From Barnesiella sp. An22 (GTDB lineage: Bacteria; Bacteroidota; Bacteroidia; Bacteroidales; Barnesiellaceae): a DNA stretch of 64,000 bases. Below are positions 53,936 to 61,920 of this stretch, piece by piece. Each line of letters begins with the position of its first letter. The stretch's first letter is position 1. A program made the translations under genes and the position numbers. The notes under the pieces were generated by a model. That model saw only the letters and a list, made by a program, of their open reading frames with translations, did not search any database and was not told the origin of the DNA. The stretch spans positions 44,962 to 108,961 of the forward strand of contig NZ_NFJR01000010.1 in assembly GCF_002159975.1 (NCBI RefSeq), given 5' to 3'.

Positions 53936-53943
53936 CAAATATA
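53936..53943 (-). promoter_or_regulatory. Candidate nan operon promoter (-7 box)
   Basis: TATATTTG on the minus strand, 112 bases before the nanM ATG. Confidence 0.55.
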
Positions 53944-54007
53944 CACTTAAGCATCAATTTTTGCCACTTATTCCTAAAAAAAGTTTAGTTACTTAAGATT
54001 TAAATCC
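53944..54007. promoter_or_regulatory. Candidate ROK-regulator operator between nan and regulator promoters
   Basis: The AT-rich core between the two divergent -7 boxes holds two ACTTAAG palindromes about 46 bases apart (near 53945 and 53991). They may be sites for the ROK protein, which would then control both directions. Confidence 0.35.
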
Positions 54008-54015
54008 TACATTTG
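54008..54015 (+). promoter_or_regulatory. Promoter of the ROK regulator (-7 box)
   Basis: TACATTTG, a perfect TAnnTTTG match, 28 bases before the ATG. Confidence 0.6.
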
Positions 54016-54043
54016 CATAAATGATAATCCCTTTGTTGAAACC

Positions 54044-55255
54044 ATGAACCTGCTCTCCGAAATCGAAAAAGGCACCCGCAGTGCCGCCATGAAGAAAAAA
54101 ATCATAGGATACTATCTTTATAACCAGTCGTCTACCCTGCCCGACCTGGCCAAGGAGTTGAACATAAGCGTACCCACGGCTACCAAGTTTGTCTCCGATA
54201 TGCTCGACGACGGCTACATCATCAGCTACGGCAAGATGGAGACTGCCGAGGGGCGTCCTCCTACGCTCTACGGACTGAACCCCGATTCGGGTTATTTCAT
54301 CGGTGTCGACATCAAAAAGTTCTCTATCAACTTTGCGCTGATGAACCTCATCGGCGGAATTATCGAAACCCGCATGGATGTGAAATGTCAGTTGGAGAAT
54401 ACCCCCGAAGGACTCGAACTCCTATGCGACCATATACGCGACTTTTTGCAAGCCATCAACATAGACCAGAAAAAGATACTCAACATTGGCATCAACATCT
54501 CGGGCCGGGTCAATCCCGAGTCGGGATACAGCTTCTCGCAATTCAATTTCGAGGAGCGTCCCCTGGCCGAGATTATGACCGAACGAGTAGGTGTGGCCAT
54601 AAGCATCGACAACGATACCCGAGCCATGACTTATGGCGAGATGGTCAAAGGGGTAGTCAAAGGTGAGAAAGACATCATCTTCATCAACCTCAGTTGGGGA
54701 CTGGGCAGCGGACTCGTATTCGACGGCAAGCTGTACAAAGGCAAATCGGGATTCAGCGGCGAGTTCGGCCACTTCGGAGTCTTCGACAACGAACGGCTGT
54801 GCCACTGTGGCAAACGGGGATGCCTCGAGACCGAAGTCTCGGGCGAAGCGCTGTATCGGGAGTTGCTGCACTGCGTGCACGAAGGCAAACAGTCGATTCT
54901 CTCCGAACGAATCGAGCACGACGAGGCGTCGCTCACTCTGCCCGACATTGTCGAGGCAACCAACCGGGAAGACCTGCTGTGCATCGAGCTCACCGAAGAG
55001 ATAGGTCAGAAACTGGGCCGGTACCTGGCCGGGCTCATCAACCTGCTCAACCCCGAGCTCGTGGTTATCGGAGGCGTACTCGCCCAGACCGGCGACTACA
55101 TATTGCAACCCATCAAAAGCGCAGTACGCAAATACTCGCTCAACCTGGTCAACAAAGACTCGGCCATCGTCCTCTCCAAACTGCAGGAGAAGGCGGGTGT
55201 CGTGGGAGCCTGCATGCTGGCCCGCAGCAAAATGTTCGACTTCGGCAAGGAGTAA
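54044..55255 (+). CDS. ROK-family transcriptional regulator of the nan locus
   Basis: 403 residues. An N-terminal winged helix-turn-helix (LPDLAKELNISVPTATKFVS) is joined to a ROK sugar-kinase-like domain with FIGVDIKKFSINFALMNLIG (phosphate-1), INLSWGLGSGLVFDGKL and the zinc motif GHFGVFDNERLCHCGKRGCLE. It is divergent from the sialic acid operon, so it most likely represses nan genes until it binds an intermediate such as N-acetylmannosamine or its phosphate. The ligand is inferred from context. Confidence 0.9.
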   Translation: MNLLSEIEKGTRSAAMKKKIIGYYLYNQSSTLPDLAKELNISVPTATKFVSDMLDDGYIISYGKMETAEGRPPTLYGLNPDSGYFIGVDIKKFSINFALMNLIGGIIETRMDVKCQLENTPEGLELLCDHIRDFLQAINIDQKKILNIGINISGRVNPESGYSFSQFNFEERPLAEIMTERVGVAISIDNDTRAMTYGEMVKGVVKGEKDIIFINLSWGLGSGLVFDGKLYKGKSGFSGEFGHFGVFDNERLCHCGKRGCLETEVSGEALYRELLHCVHEGKQSILSERIEHDEASLTLPDIVEATNREDLLCIELTEEIGQKLGRYLAGLINLLNPELVVIGGVLAQTGDYILQPIKSAVRKYSLNLVNKDSAIVLSKLQEKAGVVGACMLARSKMFDFGKE

Positions 55256-55270
55256 TCTCTACCCTTTTTA

Positions 55271-55302
55271 TTTGTCGCTTCGGTAATAAATTCCTATCTT
55301 CG
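55271..55302 (+). promoter_or_regulatory. Promoter of the twin-AAA+ gene
   Basis: TTTG (55271-55274), 20-base spacer, TATCTTCG (55295-55302; one mismatch to TAnnTTTG). It lies 31 bases before the ATG, so the gene is transcribed apart from the ROK gene. Confidence 0.6.
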
Positions 55303-55333
55303 TGATAAGAATATTATTACTGTACTTGATACC

Positions 55334-58033
55334 ATGAAAAAGAAGAGGACTACCTCGGATACCCCTCACCAGAAAGAGACTATCGTATTCAAGGGAGATG
55401 AAGACAAAGAACCCATAGAGTCGGCATTGGACGATTTTTTCGACTTCGATTGGGATCCCAAAAAGGGAAAGGAGACTCACGTCAGCCCGTTGCATGCACA
55501 GATATGCGACTCGCTGGACACCCCCGTTTCGTTCGAAACGCAACGTACCCAATATGCCATAGACCGGGTGAAAGTGATAAATATCTCGACCAACGTCGTT
55601 GCCATCAACTACGACGATGACGAGGAAATCAGGTGGGACGACACCATCACGTTCGAGCTGCTCTCGCCCGAGGGAAGAACCTATGCCAAGAACCACCTGT
55701 CGTGCACCTTCTGGACCGAATTGGATACCCCGCTCCTCTCTCGATTCTCCGTAGAACTGAACGACGACCCTACCGGAGAGTGGAAAATCAGAGCCTTTTC
55801 GCCCACCTGCGAAGAGGAGTTGTCGCTCTCGTTTGTAAATCTGCCCCACCAATACGACGAAGTTTTCGAGATAAACAACTACCTGGTTTTCAAACAAAGC
55901 GAGATAGTCGACCCGGAGAGTACACCCCCTGCCAACTACATCGGCATCGCCCCGAAAGAGGACGAAAGCTACACCATAGGGCTGTGTTGCATAGGGAAGG
56001 ACAAGGAACCCGCCTCCTACGAGTATGAACTGAAAATCAAGAACTCCACGGGCATCACCACCTACTATACGACCGGGTTCTTTACCAGTCAGCCCGACAA
56101 CGAAAACAACCTGCTCTACATCATGCAAGAGTCGGTCGACTTCGACCAGTACGAACCGGGCGACTATACCGTGGAGATTTGGGCTTTCGGCGACAAAATC
56201 ATCGATGCCCCTCTGCATATAGGCAAGGAGCAGACCGGCGAATACAACCTCTACACCATACAGACCCGCCCCCCTGTGGGCAATATCAAAGAGGCGTCGG
56301 AATCCAAACCGGGAGAACGCGATGCAATGGATGCCCTCCAAGAGATGGTCGGCCTCCGCTCGCTCAAGCAGAGTATAGCCGACCACATCAACTACGTGAA
56401 GCTGCTGACCGCCCGCAAAAAGGCGGGACTGAAAGCGACCATCCCGCCCCTGCACATGATTTTTACCGGGAACCCGGGTACCGGCAAAACGACCGTGGCC
56501 GACTTTATGGGCGAGATATTCCACAAGATGGGGCTGCTCGAGAAGGGGCATGTCGTCTGCACCAACCGCAGCAAACTGGTAGGAAAATGGATTGGCGACA
56601 CCGAGCAGAAGACCGAGGCGGCCATCGAAGCGGCCAAGGGCGGCGTGCTCTTCATCGACGAGGCTTACAGCCTCTACACCAACGACAAGGATGGCGACCG
56701 GCGAGACTATGGTAACCGGGTAATCGAAACGCTGCTGCCCAAACTCTCGGACAGCAACTTCGGCACCATCGTCATTCTGGCCGGCTATCCGGCCGAGATG
56801 GAGCAGTTGATGGAATCGAATCCCGGCCTGAAATCGCGATTCCCCTTCACCTTCCATTTCGAAGATTATTCGCCCAAAGAGCTGCTCGAGATTGCCGAGC
56901 TCACCATACGCCGCGAGGGATACACCCTCACCGACGAAGCTCGCGAAGCCCTCTCCCAGCTCATCAAAGCCGAAAGCAAGAAACGCGACCGCCACTTCGG
57001 CAATGCCCGTTTCGTCAATCGGATTATCCAGTCGGAGATTTTGCCGGCCATGGCTACCCGGCTCAACAAAAGCGGAATTTACGATTCTCCCGGCGACAAC
57101 CGGCAGGCACTCATCACCATCGAGCGAGACGATATACCCAAACATGTCGACGAGAAATCGCTCGTCGTCACCGAACCGTTCGACGAAACGGCCATCGACG
57201 AGGCTCTGGCCCGGCTCGACCGCATGATCGGGCTCACTCAGGTCAAGGCTGCCATTCACAACTTTGTTACGGTAGCGCGGCTGTTGCACCGGAACGGAAA
57301 GAACTTCTTCGGAGAGATTCCGCTCAAATGGAGTTTTGCCGGCAATACCGGCACCGGAAAGAGTACCGTGGCCCAGATTATGACCGATTTGCTGAAAGCG
57401 ATGAATATCCTCGACAACGGCAATTTTACCGAAATCAAGGGCGAACAGCTCTACAACGTGCCCGACTACAAGGTCGACGAAGTGCTGCAAGAGGCCATGA
57501 AACAATCGCAACAGGGGCTGCTATTCATCGACGGCGACTCTCCCAAATTCAAAAATGCCGCCAACACCTTCGACAGCGAACAGTTGCGCATCAAACTGGC
57601 CGAGTATACCTCGACCCTGCCCGGTGCCCACGCCCTCATCATTGCCGAAAATCGGGCACCCCGCCAAGAGCTTGTAGAGCAACTGATTGACAACGGAGCT
57701 CCCGAGGTCGACCACACCCTCATCTTCGAGGATTACACCCAGGACGAACTGTTCGAGATTCTGAAGCAGATGCTCTCCGACAAGGAATTTGCCATCGACC
57801 CGGAGGCCGAGGCCGTCATGCGACGCTACATCAAGCATCTGGCAGCCGATCGCCGCTCGTGCTATGCCAACGCCCGCACGATGAAAATCATATCGCGCAC
57901 CATCATACAGAATACCTACCTTCGACTCAGCAACATGCACGAGGCTCCGGCCCGGGCCACCGTTCTGCCTGTCGACGTGGCCTGCTTCGACATCGACGGA
58001 GTGCCTCCCCGCCACACCATAGGATTCTGTTGA
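55334..58033 (+). CDS. Twin AAA+ ATPase (CbxX/CfxQ-SpoVK type) with beta-rich N-terminus
   Basis: 899 residues. Residues 60-300 contain two or more beta-sandwich-like segments of unknown family (ISTNVVAINYDDDEEIRWDD; EYELKIKNSTGITTYYTTGF). AAA1 (about 335-580) has the CbxX/CfxQ opening LQEMVGLRSLKQSI, Walker A GNPGTGKT (379-386), Walker B VLFIDEAY (E443) and an arginine-rich sensor region. AAA2 (about 630-890) has Walker A GNTGTGKS (670-677), but its Walker B reads LLFIDGDS with G734 where the catalytic glutamate should be. So AAA1 probably hydrolyses ATP and AAA2 mainly binds it. Relatives remodel proteins (Rubisco activation, sporulation, type VII secretion). The substrate here is unknown. 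Confidence 0.85.
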   Translation: MKKKRTTSDTPHQKETIVFKGDEDKEPIESALDDFFDFDWDPKKGKETHVSPLHAQICDSLDTPVSFETQRTQYAIDRVKVINISTNVVAINYDDDEEIRWDDTITFELLSPEGRTYAKNHLSCTFWTELDTPLLSRFSVELNDDPTGEWKIRAFSPTCEEELSLSFVNLPHQYDEVFEINNYLVFKQSEIVDPESTPPANYIGIAPKEDESYTIGLCCIGKDKEPASYEYELKIKNSTGITTYYTTGFFTSQPDNENNLLYIMQESVDFDQYEPGDYTVEIWAFGDKIIDAPLHIGKEQTGEYNLYTIQTRPPVGNIKEASESKPGERDAMDALQEMVGLRSLKQSIADHINYVKLLTARKKAGLKATIPPLHMIFTGNPGTGKTTVADFMGEIFHKMGLLEKGHVVCTNRSKLVGKWIGDTEQKTEAAIEAAKGGVLFIDEAYSLYTNDKDGDRRDYGNRVIETLLPKLSDSNFGTIVILAGYPAEMEQLMESNPGLKSRFPFTFHFEDYSPKELLEIAELTIRREGYTLTDEAREALSQLIKAESKKRDRHFGNARFVNRIIQSEILPAMATRLNKSGIYDSPGDNRQALITIERDDIPKHVDEKSLVVTEPFDETAIDEALARLDRMIGLTQVKAAIHNFVTVARLLHRNGKNFFGEIPLKWSFAGNTGTGKSTVAQIMTDLLKAMNILDNGNFTEIKGEQLYNVPDYKVDEVLQEAMKQSQQGLLFIDGDSPKFKNAANTFDSEQLRIKLAEYTSTLPGAHALIIAENRAPRQELVEQLIDNGAPEVDHTLIFEDYTQDELFEILKQMLSDKEFAIDPEAEAVMRRYIKHLAADRRSCYANARTMKIISRTIIQNTYLRLSNMHEAPARATVLPVDVACFDIDGVPPRHTIGFC

Positions 58034-58042
58034 CGGGCAGAG

Positions 58043-58306
58043 CTATCGGTTCAGATACGAGGGGTTACGCTTCAGCCACATGGCGGCATACTCGCACGAG
58101 GCCCGCGGTGTGAGGTTTTGCGACAGGGCATAGTCATACGCTGCCTTTACCAGGACAGCAGCAATGCCTCTGCCTCCAATCTCGGGGGGAACGATGGTGT
58201 GCTCTATATCGAGGCAACCGTCGGTAATCACATACGACACATAGGCTCTGACGCCGTCGACCGTAGTCTCGAAAAGACATTTCGGTACATCATGTACAAT
58301 CTCCAT
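58043..58306 (-). CDS. Small GNAT-type acetyltransferase (YjdJ-like)
   Basis: 87 residues, complete for the short GNAT_YjdJ family. The core reads VSYVITDGCLDIEHTIVPPEIGGRGIAAVLVKAAYDYAL, containing the acetyl-CoA loop G-G-R-G-I-A, and ends CEYAAMWLKRNPSYL. Targets of this family are unknown. It converges on the twin-AAA+ gene with a nine-base gap. Its promoter box (58328-58335) lies at the presumed left junction of the ICE. Confidence 0.88.
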   Translation of the reverse strand: MEIVHDVPKCLFETTVDGVRAYVSYVITDGCLDIEHTIVPPEIGGRGIAAVLVKAAYDYALSQNLTPRASCEYAAMWLKRNPSYLNR

Positions 58307-58326
58307 AGCTCTGTCTGTTTAAGAAT

Positions 58327-58336
58327 ACAAAGTTAC
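58327..58336 (-). other. Candidate ICE left junction core / GNAT promoter box
   Basis: The minus strand reads GTAACTTTGT: a promoter box TAACTTTG for the GNAT gene and, at once, a 9/10 match to the GTANNTTTGC core used as target by IntDOT-type integrases. Chromosomal genes end just left of it and ICE genes begin to the right, so it is the best attL candidate I can see. Confidence 0.45.
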
Positions 58337-58459
58337 TACAAAAAAGTGGAATACGGAAGAATGAAGTAATAGAATTGATTTACAGAGGTTTCATTTAAGC
58401 TGCCGATTATCTCCAACGCCACCATAATCCTTGCCGAAGCCAAGTCAAGACGTCGCTAC

Positions 58460-58568
58460 GTTACTTGTTCGTAACCACACCATATAGGTAACAAAATGAG
58501 TACGAATGGCAAAACAAGGCATTGTGATATAGTGAGTTACTAACAACTCACGAAACAAATCCGGTTAC
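58460..58568. repeat. Cluster of GTTAC/GTAAC pentamers upstream of the integrase
   Basis: GTTAC or its complement GTAAC occurs at 58460, 58471, 58488, 58536 and 58564. One copy (58536) lies in a 7-bp stem (58532-58538 with 58545-58551). The span between attL and int is where integrase arm-type sites would be. No gene is seen in 58337-58656. Confidence 0.4.
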
Positions 58569-58656
58569 GGAAAAAGATTGCGCCGTTCCTCCGTGTTTTG
58601 CGTACCGACGAAGGATTCTTCACCGACTAATTTTGAACCTAAAAAAATTAAGGACG

Positions 58657-59892
58657 ATGAAGAGTACATTTTCAGTAATCTACTACCTCAAACGTCAGGT
58701 AGTGAAAAAGGACGGGACAGTACCCGTCATGGGACGTATCACGGTGGACGGAAGCCAGACACAGTTCAGCTGCAAACTGACCGTCGATCCCAAACTGTGG
58801 GACACCAAAGGAGGACGTGTCACGGGGAGAAGCACGGCTGCACTCGAAACGAACCGTATGCTCGACAAGATGCGCGTACGCATCAACAAGCATTATCAGG
58901 AAATTATGGAGCGTGACAACTTCGTCACTGCGGAAAAGGTGAAAAACGCCTTTCTCGGACTGGAACACCGCTACCACACGCTGTTGCAGGTGTTCCGGCA
59001 ACACAACGAGGACTATGCCAAGCAGGTGGAGGCAGGCATGAAAGCCAAAGGCACGTTTGACAAGTACAAGATCGTTTACAAGCACTTGCAAGAGTTTCTC
59101 ACCATCCGCTACCATGTGAAGGACATTGCCCTGAAAGAGCTTACACCCGCTTTCATTTCCGATTTTGAAATGTTCCTGCGCACGGACAAACACTGCTGCA
59201 CCAATACCGTGTGGCTGTATGTCTGCCCGCTTCGGACGATGGTGTTTATCGCCATCAACAACGAGTGGCTCACGCGCGACCCGTTCCGCGAGTATGAAAT
59301 CAAGAAGGAGGAAACGACCCGCAGCTTCCTGACCAAAGATGAAATCCGCCTGCTGATGGAAGGCAAGCTGAAGAATGCGAAGCAAGAACTGTATCGTGAT
59401 TTATACCTATTCTGCGCCTTCACGGGCTTGTCGTTCGCCGATATGCGCAACCTGACGGACGAGAATATCCGCACCTACTTTGACGAACACGAATGGATAA
59501 ACATCAACCGCCAGAAGACGGGGGTGGTGTCCAACATCCGTATGCTCGACATAGCGAAGCGCATCATCGACAAATACCGTGGGCTGTGCGGGGACGGCAG
59601 GATATTCCCCGTACCCCACTATAACACGTGCCTTGCCGGAATCCGTGCCGTCGCCAAGCGTTGCGGTATCACCAAGCATATTACATGGCATCAAAGCCGC
59701 CATACGGCCGCCACGACGGTGTTCCTCTCCAACGGCGTACCCATCGAAACGGTCAGTTCCATGCTGGGACACAAGAGCATAAAGACAACGCAGATATACG
59801 CGAAAATAACCAAAGAGAAGCTCAATCAAGACATGGAGAACCTTGCCGCGAGATTGAACCAAATCGAGGAATTTGCAGGTTGCACCATCTAA
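58657..59892 (+). CDS. int: IntDOT-like tyrosine recombinase (integrase)
   Basis: 411 residues from ATG 58657; an upstream TTG in frame is rejected. An arm-binding domain (1-90) and a SAM-like core-binding domain (about 105-205) precede the catalytic domain. Catalytic residues are K287, H345 and R348 (WHQSRHTAA), H371 (MLGHKSIKTT) and nucleophile Y381. At the usual Arg-I position the sequence is TGLSFADM, so serine S259 replaces arginine. The same substitution at the same number, in a protein of the same length, is known for IntDOT of CTnDOT. It should integrate and excise the element next to short GTANNTTTGC cores, tolerating mismatched overlap sequences. Confidence 0.93.
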   Translation: MKSTFSVIYYLKRQVVKKDGTVPVMGRITVDGSQTQFSCKLTVDPKLWDTKGGRVTGRSTAALETNRMLDKMRVRINKHYQEIMERDNFVTAEKVKNAFLGLEHRYHTLLQVFRQHNEDYAKQVEAGMKAKGTFDKYKIVYKHLQEFLTIRYHVKDIALKELTPAFISDFEMFLRTDKHCCTNTVWLYVCPLRTMVFIAINNEWLTRDPFREYEIKKEETTRSFLTKDEIRLLMEGKLKNAKQELYRDLYLFCAFTGLSFADMRNLTDENIRTYFDEHEWININRQKTGVVSNIRMLDIAKRIIDKYRGLCGDGRIFPVPHYNTCLAGIRAVAKRCGITKHITWHQSRHTAATTVFLSNGVPIETVSSMLGHKSIKTTQIYAKITKEKLNQDMENLAARLNQIEEFAGCTI

Positions 59893-59905
59893 AAAAAGAG
59901 AAGCC

Positions 59906-60268
59906 ATGAAACGTGACATAATCATTATAGATGACAAGACCGTCAACGTAACCGGTAACGAGATATGGATGACCGCCGGAGAAATCGCCGGGCTGTTCCA
60001 CACGGGCGTCCCGGCAGTGAACGCCGCCATCAAATCCGTCCTAAAGACGGACGTGCTGAACGACTACGAGGTGTGCCGCTACATACAACTTGAAAACGGG
60101 CTGTACGCGGATGTTTACTCGCTTGAGATCATCATCCCCATCGCTTTCAGATTGAACACCTACTGCACGCACGTGTTCCGCACGTGGCTGGTGGGTAAAG
60201 CTCTCTCGGAAGAAAAGCGACAGGCATACGTGATGTTCATACAGAACGGGAAAGCCGGGTATTGCTGA
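59906..60268 (+). CDS. RhuM/Bro-N-like small protein of the ICE
   Basis: 120 residues from ATG 59906. The segment IWMTAGEIAGLFHTGVPAVNAAIKSVLK resembles the DNA-binding opening of RhuM/Bro-N proteins. A second part (YSLEIIIPIAFRLNTYCTHVFRTW) follows, close to the RhuM Y-D-x-x-x-I-x-x-G-Y-R-x-x-S region but altered. It ends soon after, so it is only the DNA-binding-like half of a full RhuM. Such genes often accompany CTnDOT-type integrases; function unknown. It starts 13 bases after int and precedes a strong terminator. Confidence 0.65.
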   Translation: MKRDIIIIDDKTVNVTGNEIWMTAGEIAGLFHTGVPAVNAAIKSVLKTDVLNDYEVCRYIQLENGLYADVYSLEIIIPIAFRLNTYCTHVFRTWLVGKALSEEKRQAYVMFIQNGKAGYC

Positions 60269-60285
60269 ATACGCATACGTGCCAA

Positions 60286-60334
60286 CAAAAGGAAACGGAC
60301 AGCCCAATTTGAGTTGTCCGTTTCCTTTTGTTTT
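60286..60334. terminator. Bidirectional terminator between int operon and HTH genes
   Basis: A perfect 16-bp stem CAAAAGGAAACGGACA (60286-60301) with TGTCCGTTTCCTTTTG (60315-60330), then TTTTG. It can end both the int-RhuM transcript and the minus-strand HTH transcript. Confidence 0.9.
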
Positions 60335-60349
60335 GTTATCATGTTTCCT

Positions 60350-60655
60350 TTATTCCAGCGGCTTGCGGTAATTCGCCTCCAACAGTTCTCGCAATCCCGA
60401 TTCGGGGTAAAGTACCTTTCCTCCCAAAAGGATAAAGGGCAGCACCCTGTTGTTGCGGTATTCCTGCAAGGTACGGCGGCTCACACGGAGCAGCTCCGCC
60501 ACCTCCCTGTCCGTCAGATAACGTTCCCCGTCCAGCGGCGGACGGTAACTTTCCAAAAATGCGGAGAGCCATTTAGAGCCTTTGCGCATATTCTGTACCA
60601 CGGTGGCAAGCGGCTCATCCTCCAGTGTAAAAACATCGTTGTTCTCGTTCATCAT
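60350..60655 (-). CDS. Helix-turn-helix (excisionase-like) protein
   Basis: 101 residues. The C-terminal 55 residues are a MerR/HTH_17-type winged helix (YLTDREVAELLRVSRRTLQEYRNNRVLPFILLGGKVLYP). The N-terminal part is acidic and unrelated to known domains. Proteins of this kind are recombination directionality factors or small regulators in Bacteroides ICEs. It lies 30 bases after the next HTH gene on the same strand, forming a two-gene unit opposite to the xis-like operon. Confidence 0.82.
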   Translation of the reverse strand: MMNENNDVFTLEDEPLATVVQNMRKGSKWLSAFLESYRPPLDGERYLTDREVAELLRVSRRTLQEYRNNRVLPFILLGGKVLYPESGLRELLEANYRKPLE

Positions 60656-60685
60656 AACTTTGGATTCAGTGGGTGAATAATAAAA

Positions 60686-60979
60686 TTATCTGCCGCCGGG
60701 ATAGAGCGTGCCAATAAGCGGAATCAGCCTTCTGACTTCTTCCGGCTTGTAATAGAACCTGCGGTTTATCTGCGAGTAGCCGATAAGCCGCTTGTCGCGC
60801 AACGTCTGCAACGTGCGCGGGCTGATTCTCAACTGCCCGCAGACCTCCTCGCCCGTGAGCCACCTTTCCAGCCGCCCTCCGTCGCTCTTGCGCCTCAGGG
60901 CGGCAACCTTCTCCGAGAGGGCGTTGAAGGATGCCACCATCATCTCGAAGGTCTTTTTCTCGATAGATACAATTTCCAT
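60686..60979 (-). CDS. Helix-turn-helix (excisionase-like) protein
   Basis: 97 residues from ATG 60977-60979 (MEIVSIEKKTFEMMVASFNA). An N-terminal amphipathic helix, likely for dimerisation, precedes an HTH_17 domain: WLTGEEVCGQLRISPRTLQTLRDKRLIGYSQINRRFYYKPEEV. It is clearly paralogous to the three other small HTH proteins here. It is the first gene of the minus-strand pair and divergent from the 61187 gene, across a 207-base gap that must hold both promoters. Confidence 0.83.
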   Translation of the reverse strand: MEIVSIEKKTFEMMVASFNALSEKVAALRRKSDGGRLERWLTGEEVCGQLRISPRTLQTLRDKRLIGYSQINRRFYYKPEEVRRLIPLIGTLYPGGR

Positions 60980-61186
60980 ATTCAAAACATTTCAGGTTTG
61001 CCGCAAAGGTAACGCCGTCCCCGTGAACACATATCGTTTCCCGCTGAAAGGCTGTATTTTGCGCCGTCTGTCCGGGTTACGGAGCCATTTCCGATAAAAA
61101 TCTTACGTGAGACACGTAGTGAGCTGTTAAAGTCTCTTTCGTTTATTGCCGAATTTTGCCGCAGAAACCAAAAGAAAGGACTGAAT

Positions 61187-61546
61187 ATGAAAGTAATAAC
61201 GATGGAAAGTTCCGCCTTCACCGCATTGACGGAACAGATAGCCGAGATAGCGGCACACGTGCGTGCCGTTTCCGGTGAAAGAAAGGAAAAATCCGCAGAC
61301 AGGCTGCTCAACACCCGTGAGGCTGCGCACCTGTTGAACGTGAGTACCCGCACCCTCCAGCGTATGCGCAGCGAACATCGCATCGGCTATGTGGTGCTGC
61401 GCGGCAAATGCCGCTACCGCCAGTCAGAAATCGACCGCCTGCTTGCGGACTGCACCGTCATGGAAGACGCGGCGACACCGACGGAACTGAAACGCAACCA
61501 TACGCTGCGCACGGGCGGCGGCAAACCAAAAGGAAGGAGGACGTGA
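61187..61546 (+). CDS. Xis2c-like helix-turn-helix protein
   Basis: 119 residues. The N-terminal helix (MESSAFTALTEQIAEIAAHV) is followed by an HTH_17 domain (LLNTREAAHLLNVSTRTLQRMRSEHRIGYVVLRGKCRYRQSEI) and a basic tail (GGGKPKGRRT). By position, first in the operon HTH-HTH-DUF3945-topoisomerase, it corresponds to Xis2c of CTnDOT, one of two proteins needed to direct IntDOT toward excision. The stop is four bases before the next ATG. Confidence 0.82.
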   Translation: MKVITMESSAFTALTEQIAEIAAHVRAVSGERKEKSADRLLNTREAAHLLNVSTRTLQRMRSEHRIGYVVLRGKCRYRQSEIDRLLADCTVMEDAATPTELKRNHTLRTGGGKPKGRRT

Positions 61547-61549
61547 CGT

Positions 61550-61900
61550 ATGGAACTGCTTACCCGAAACCATTTCGAGAGCTGGATGCAGAAACTGATT
61601 GAACGGCTCGACCGACAGGACGAACTGCTGCTTTCCTTGCAGCCGTCCGGCAAAGTTCCGAATCCGATAGAACGTATCAGGATGTTCGACAACCAAGACC
61701 TCTGTATGCTGCTCCAGATCAGCAAGCGTACCCTGCAGCGCTACCGCAGCATCGGCGCGTTGCCGTACAAGACGCTCGGCAAAAAGACCTATTACAGCGA
61801 GGAGGACGTGCTGACGTTCCTTTCCGGACACGTAAAGGACTTCAAAAAAGAAGATATAGCCTTCTACAAGGCTCGTATCCATAATTTCTTTCAAAAATAA
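61550..61900 (+). CDS. Xis2d-like helix-turn-helix protein
   Basis: 116 residues. A helical N-terminus (FESWMQKLIERLDRQDELLL) is joined to HTH_17 (FDNQDLCMLLQISKRTLQRYRSIGALPYKTLGKKTYYSEEDV) and a short basic C-terminus. Second in the operon, it corresponds to Xis2d of CTnDOT, which acts with Xis2c in excision and in activating transfer genes. The assignment rests on order and domain, not on a sequence comparison. Confidence 0.82.
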   Translation: MELLTRNHFESWMQKLIERLDRQDELLLSLQPSGKVPNPIERIRMFDNQDLCMLLQISKRTLQRYRSIGALPYKTLGKKTYYSEEDVLTFLSGHVKDFKKEDIAFYKARIHNFFQK

Positions 61901-61920
61901 CCCATTAAAACATTTTTCAA

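Noticed and set aside
58532..58551. Hairpin GTGAGTT/AACTCAC as a terminator
   Set aside because: The stem is only 7 bp and no T-run follows in either direction.
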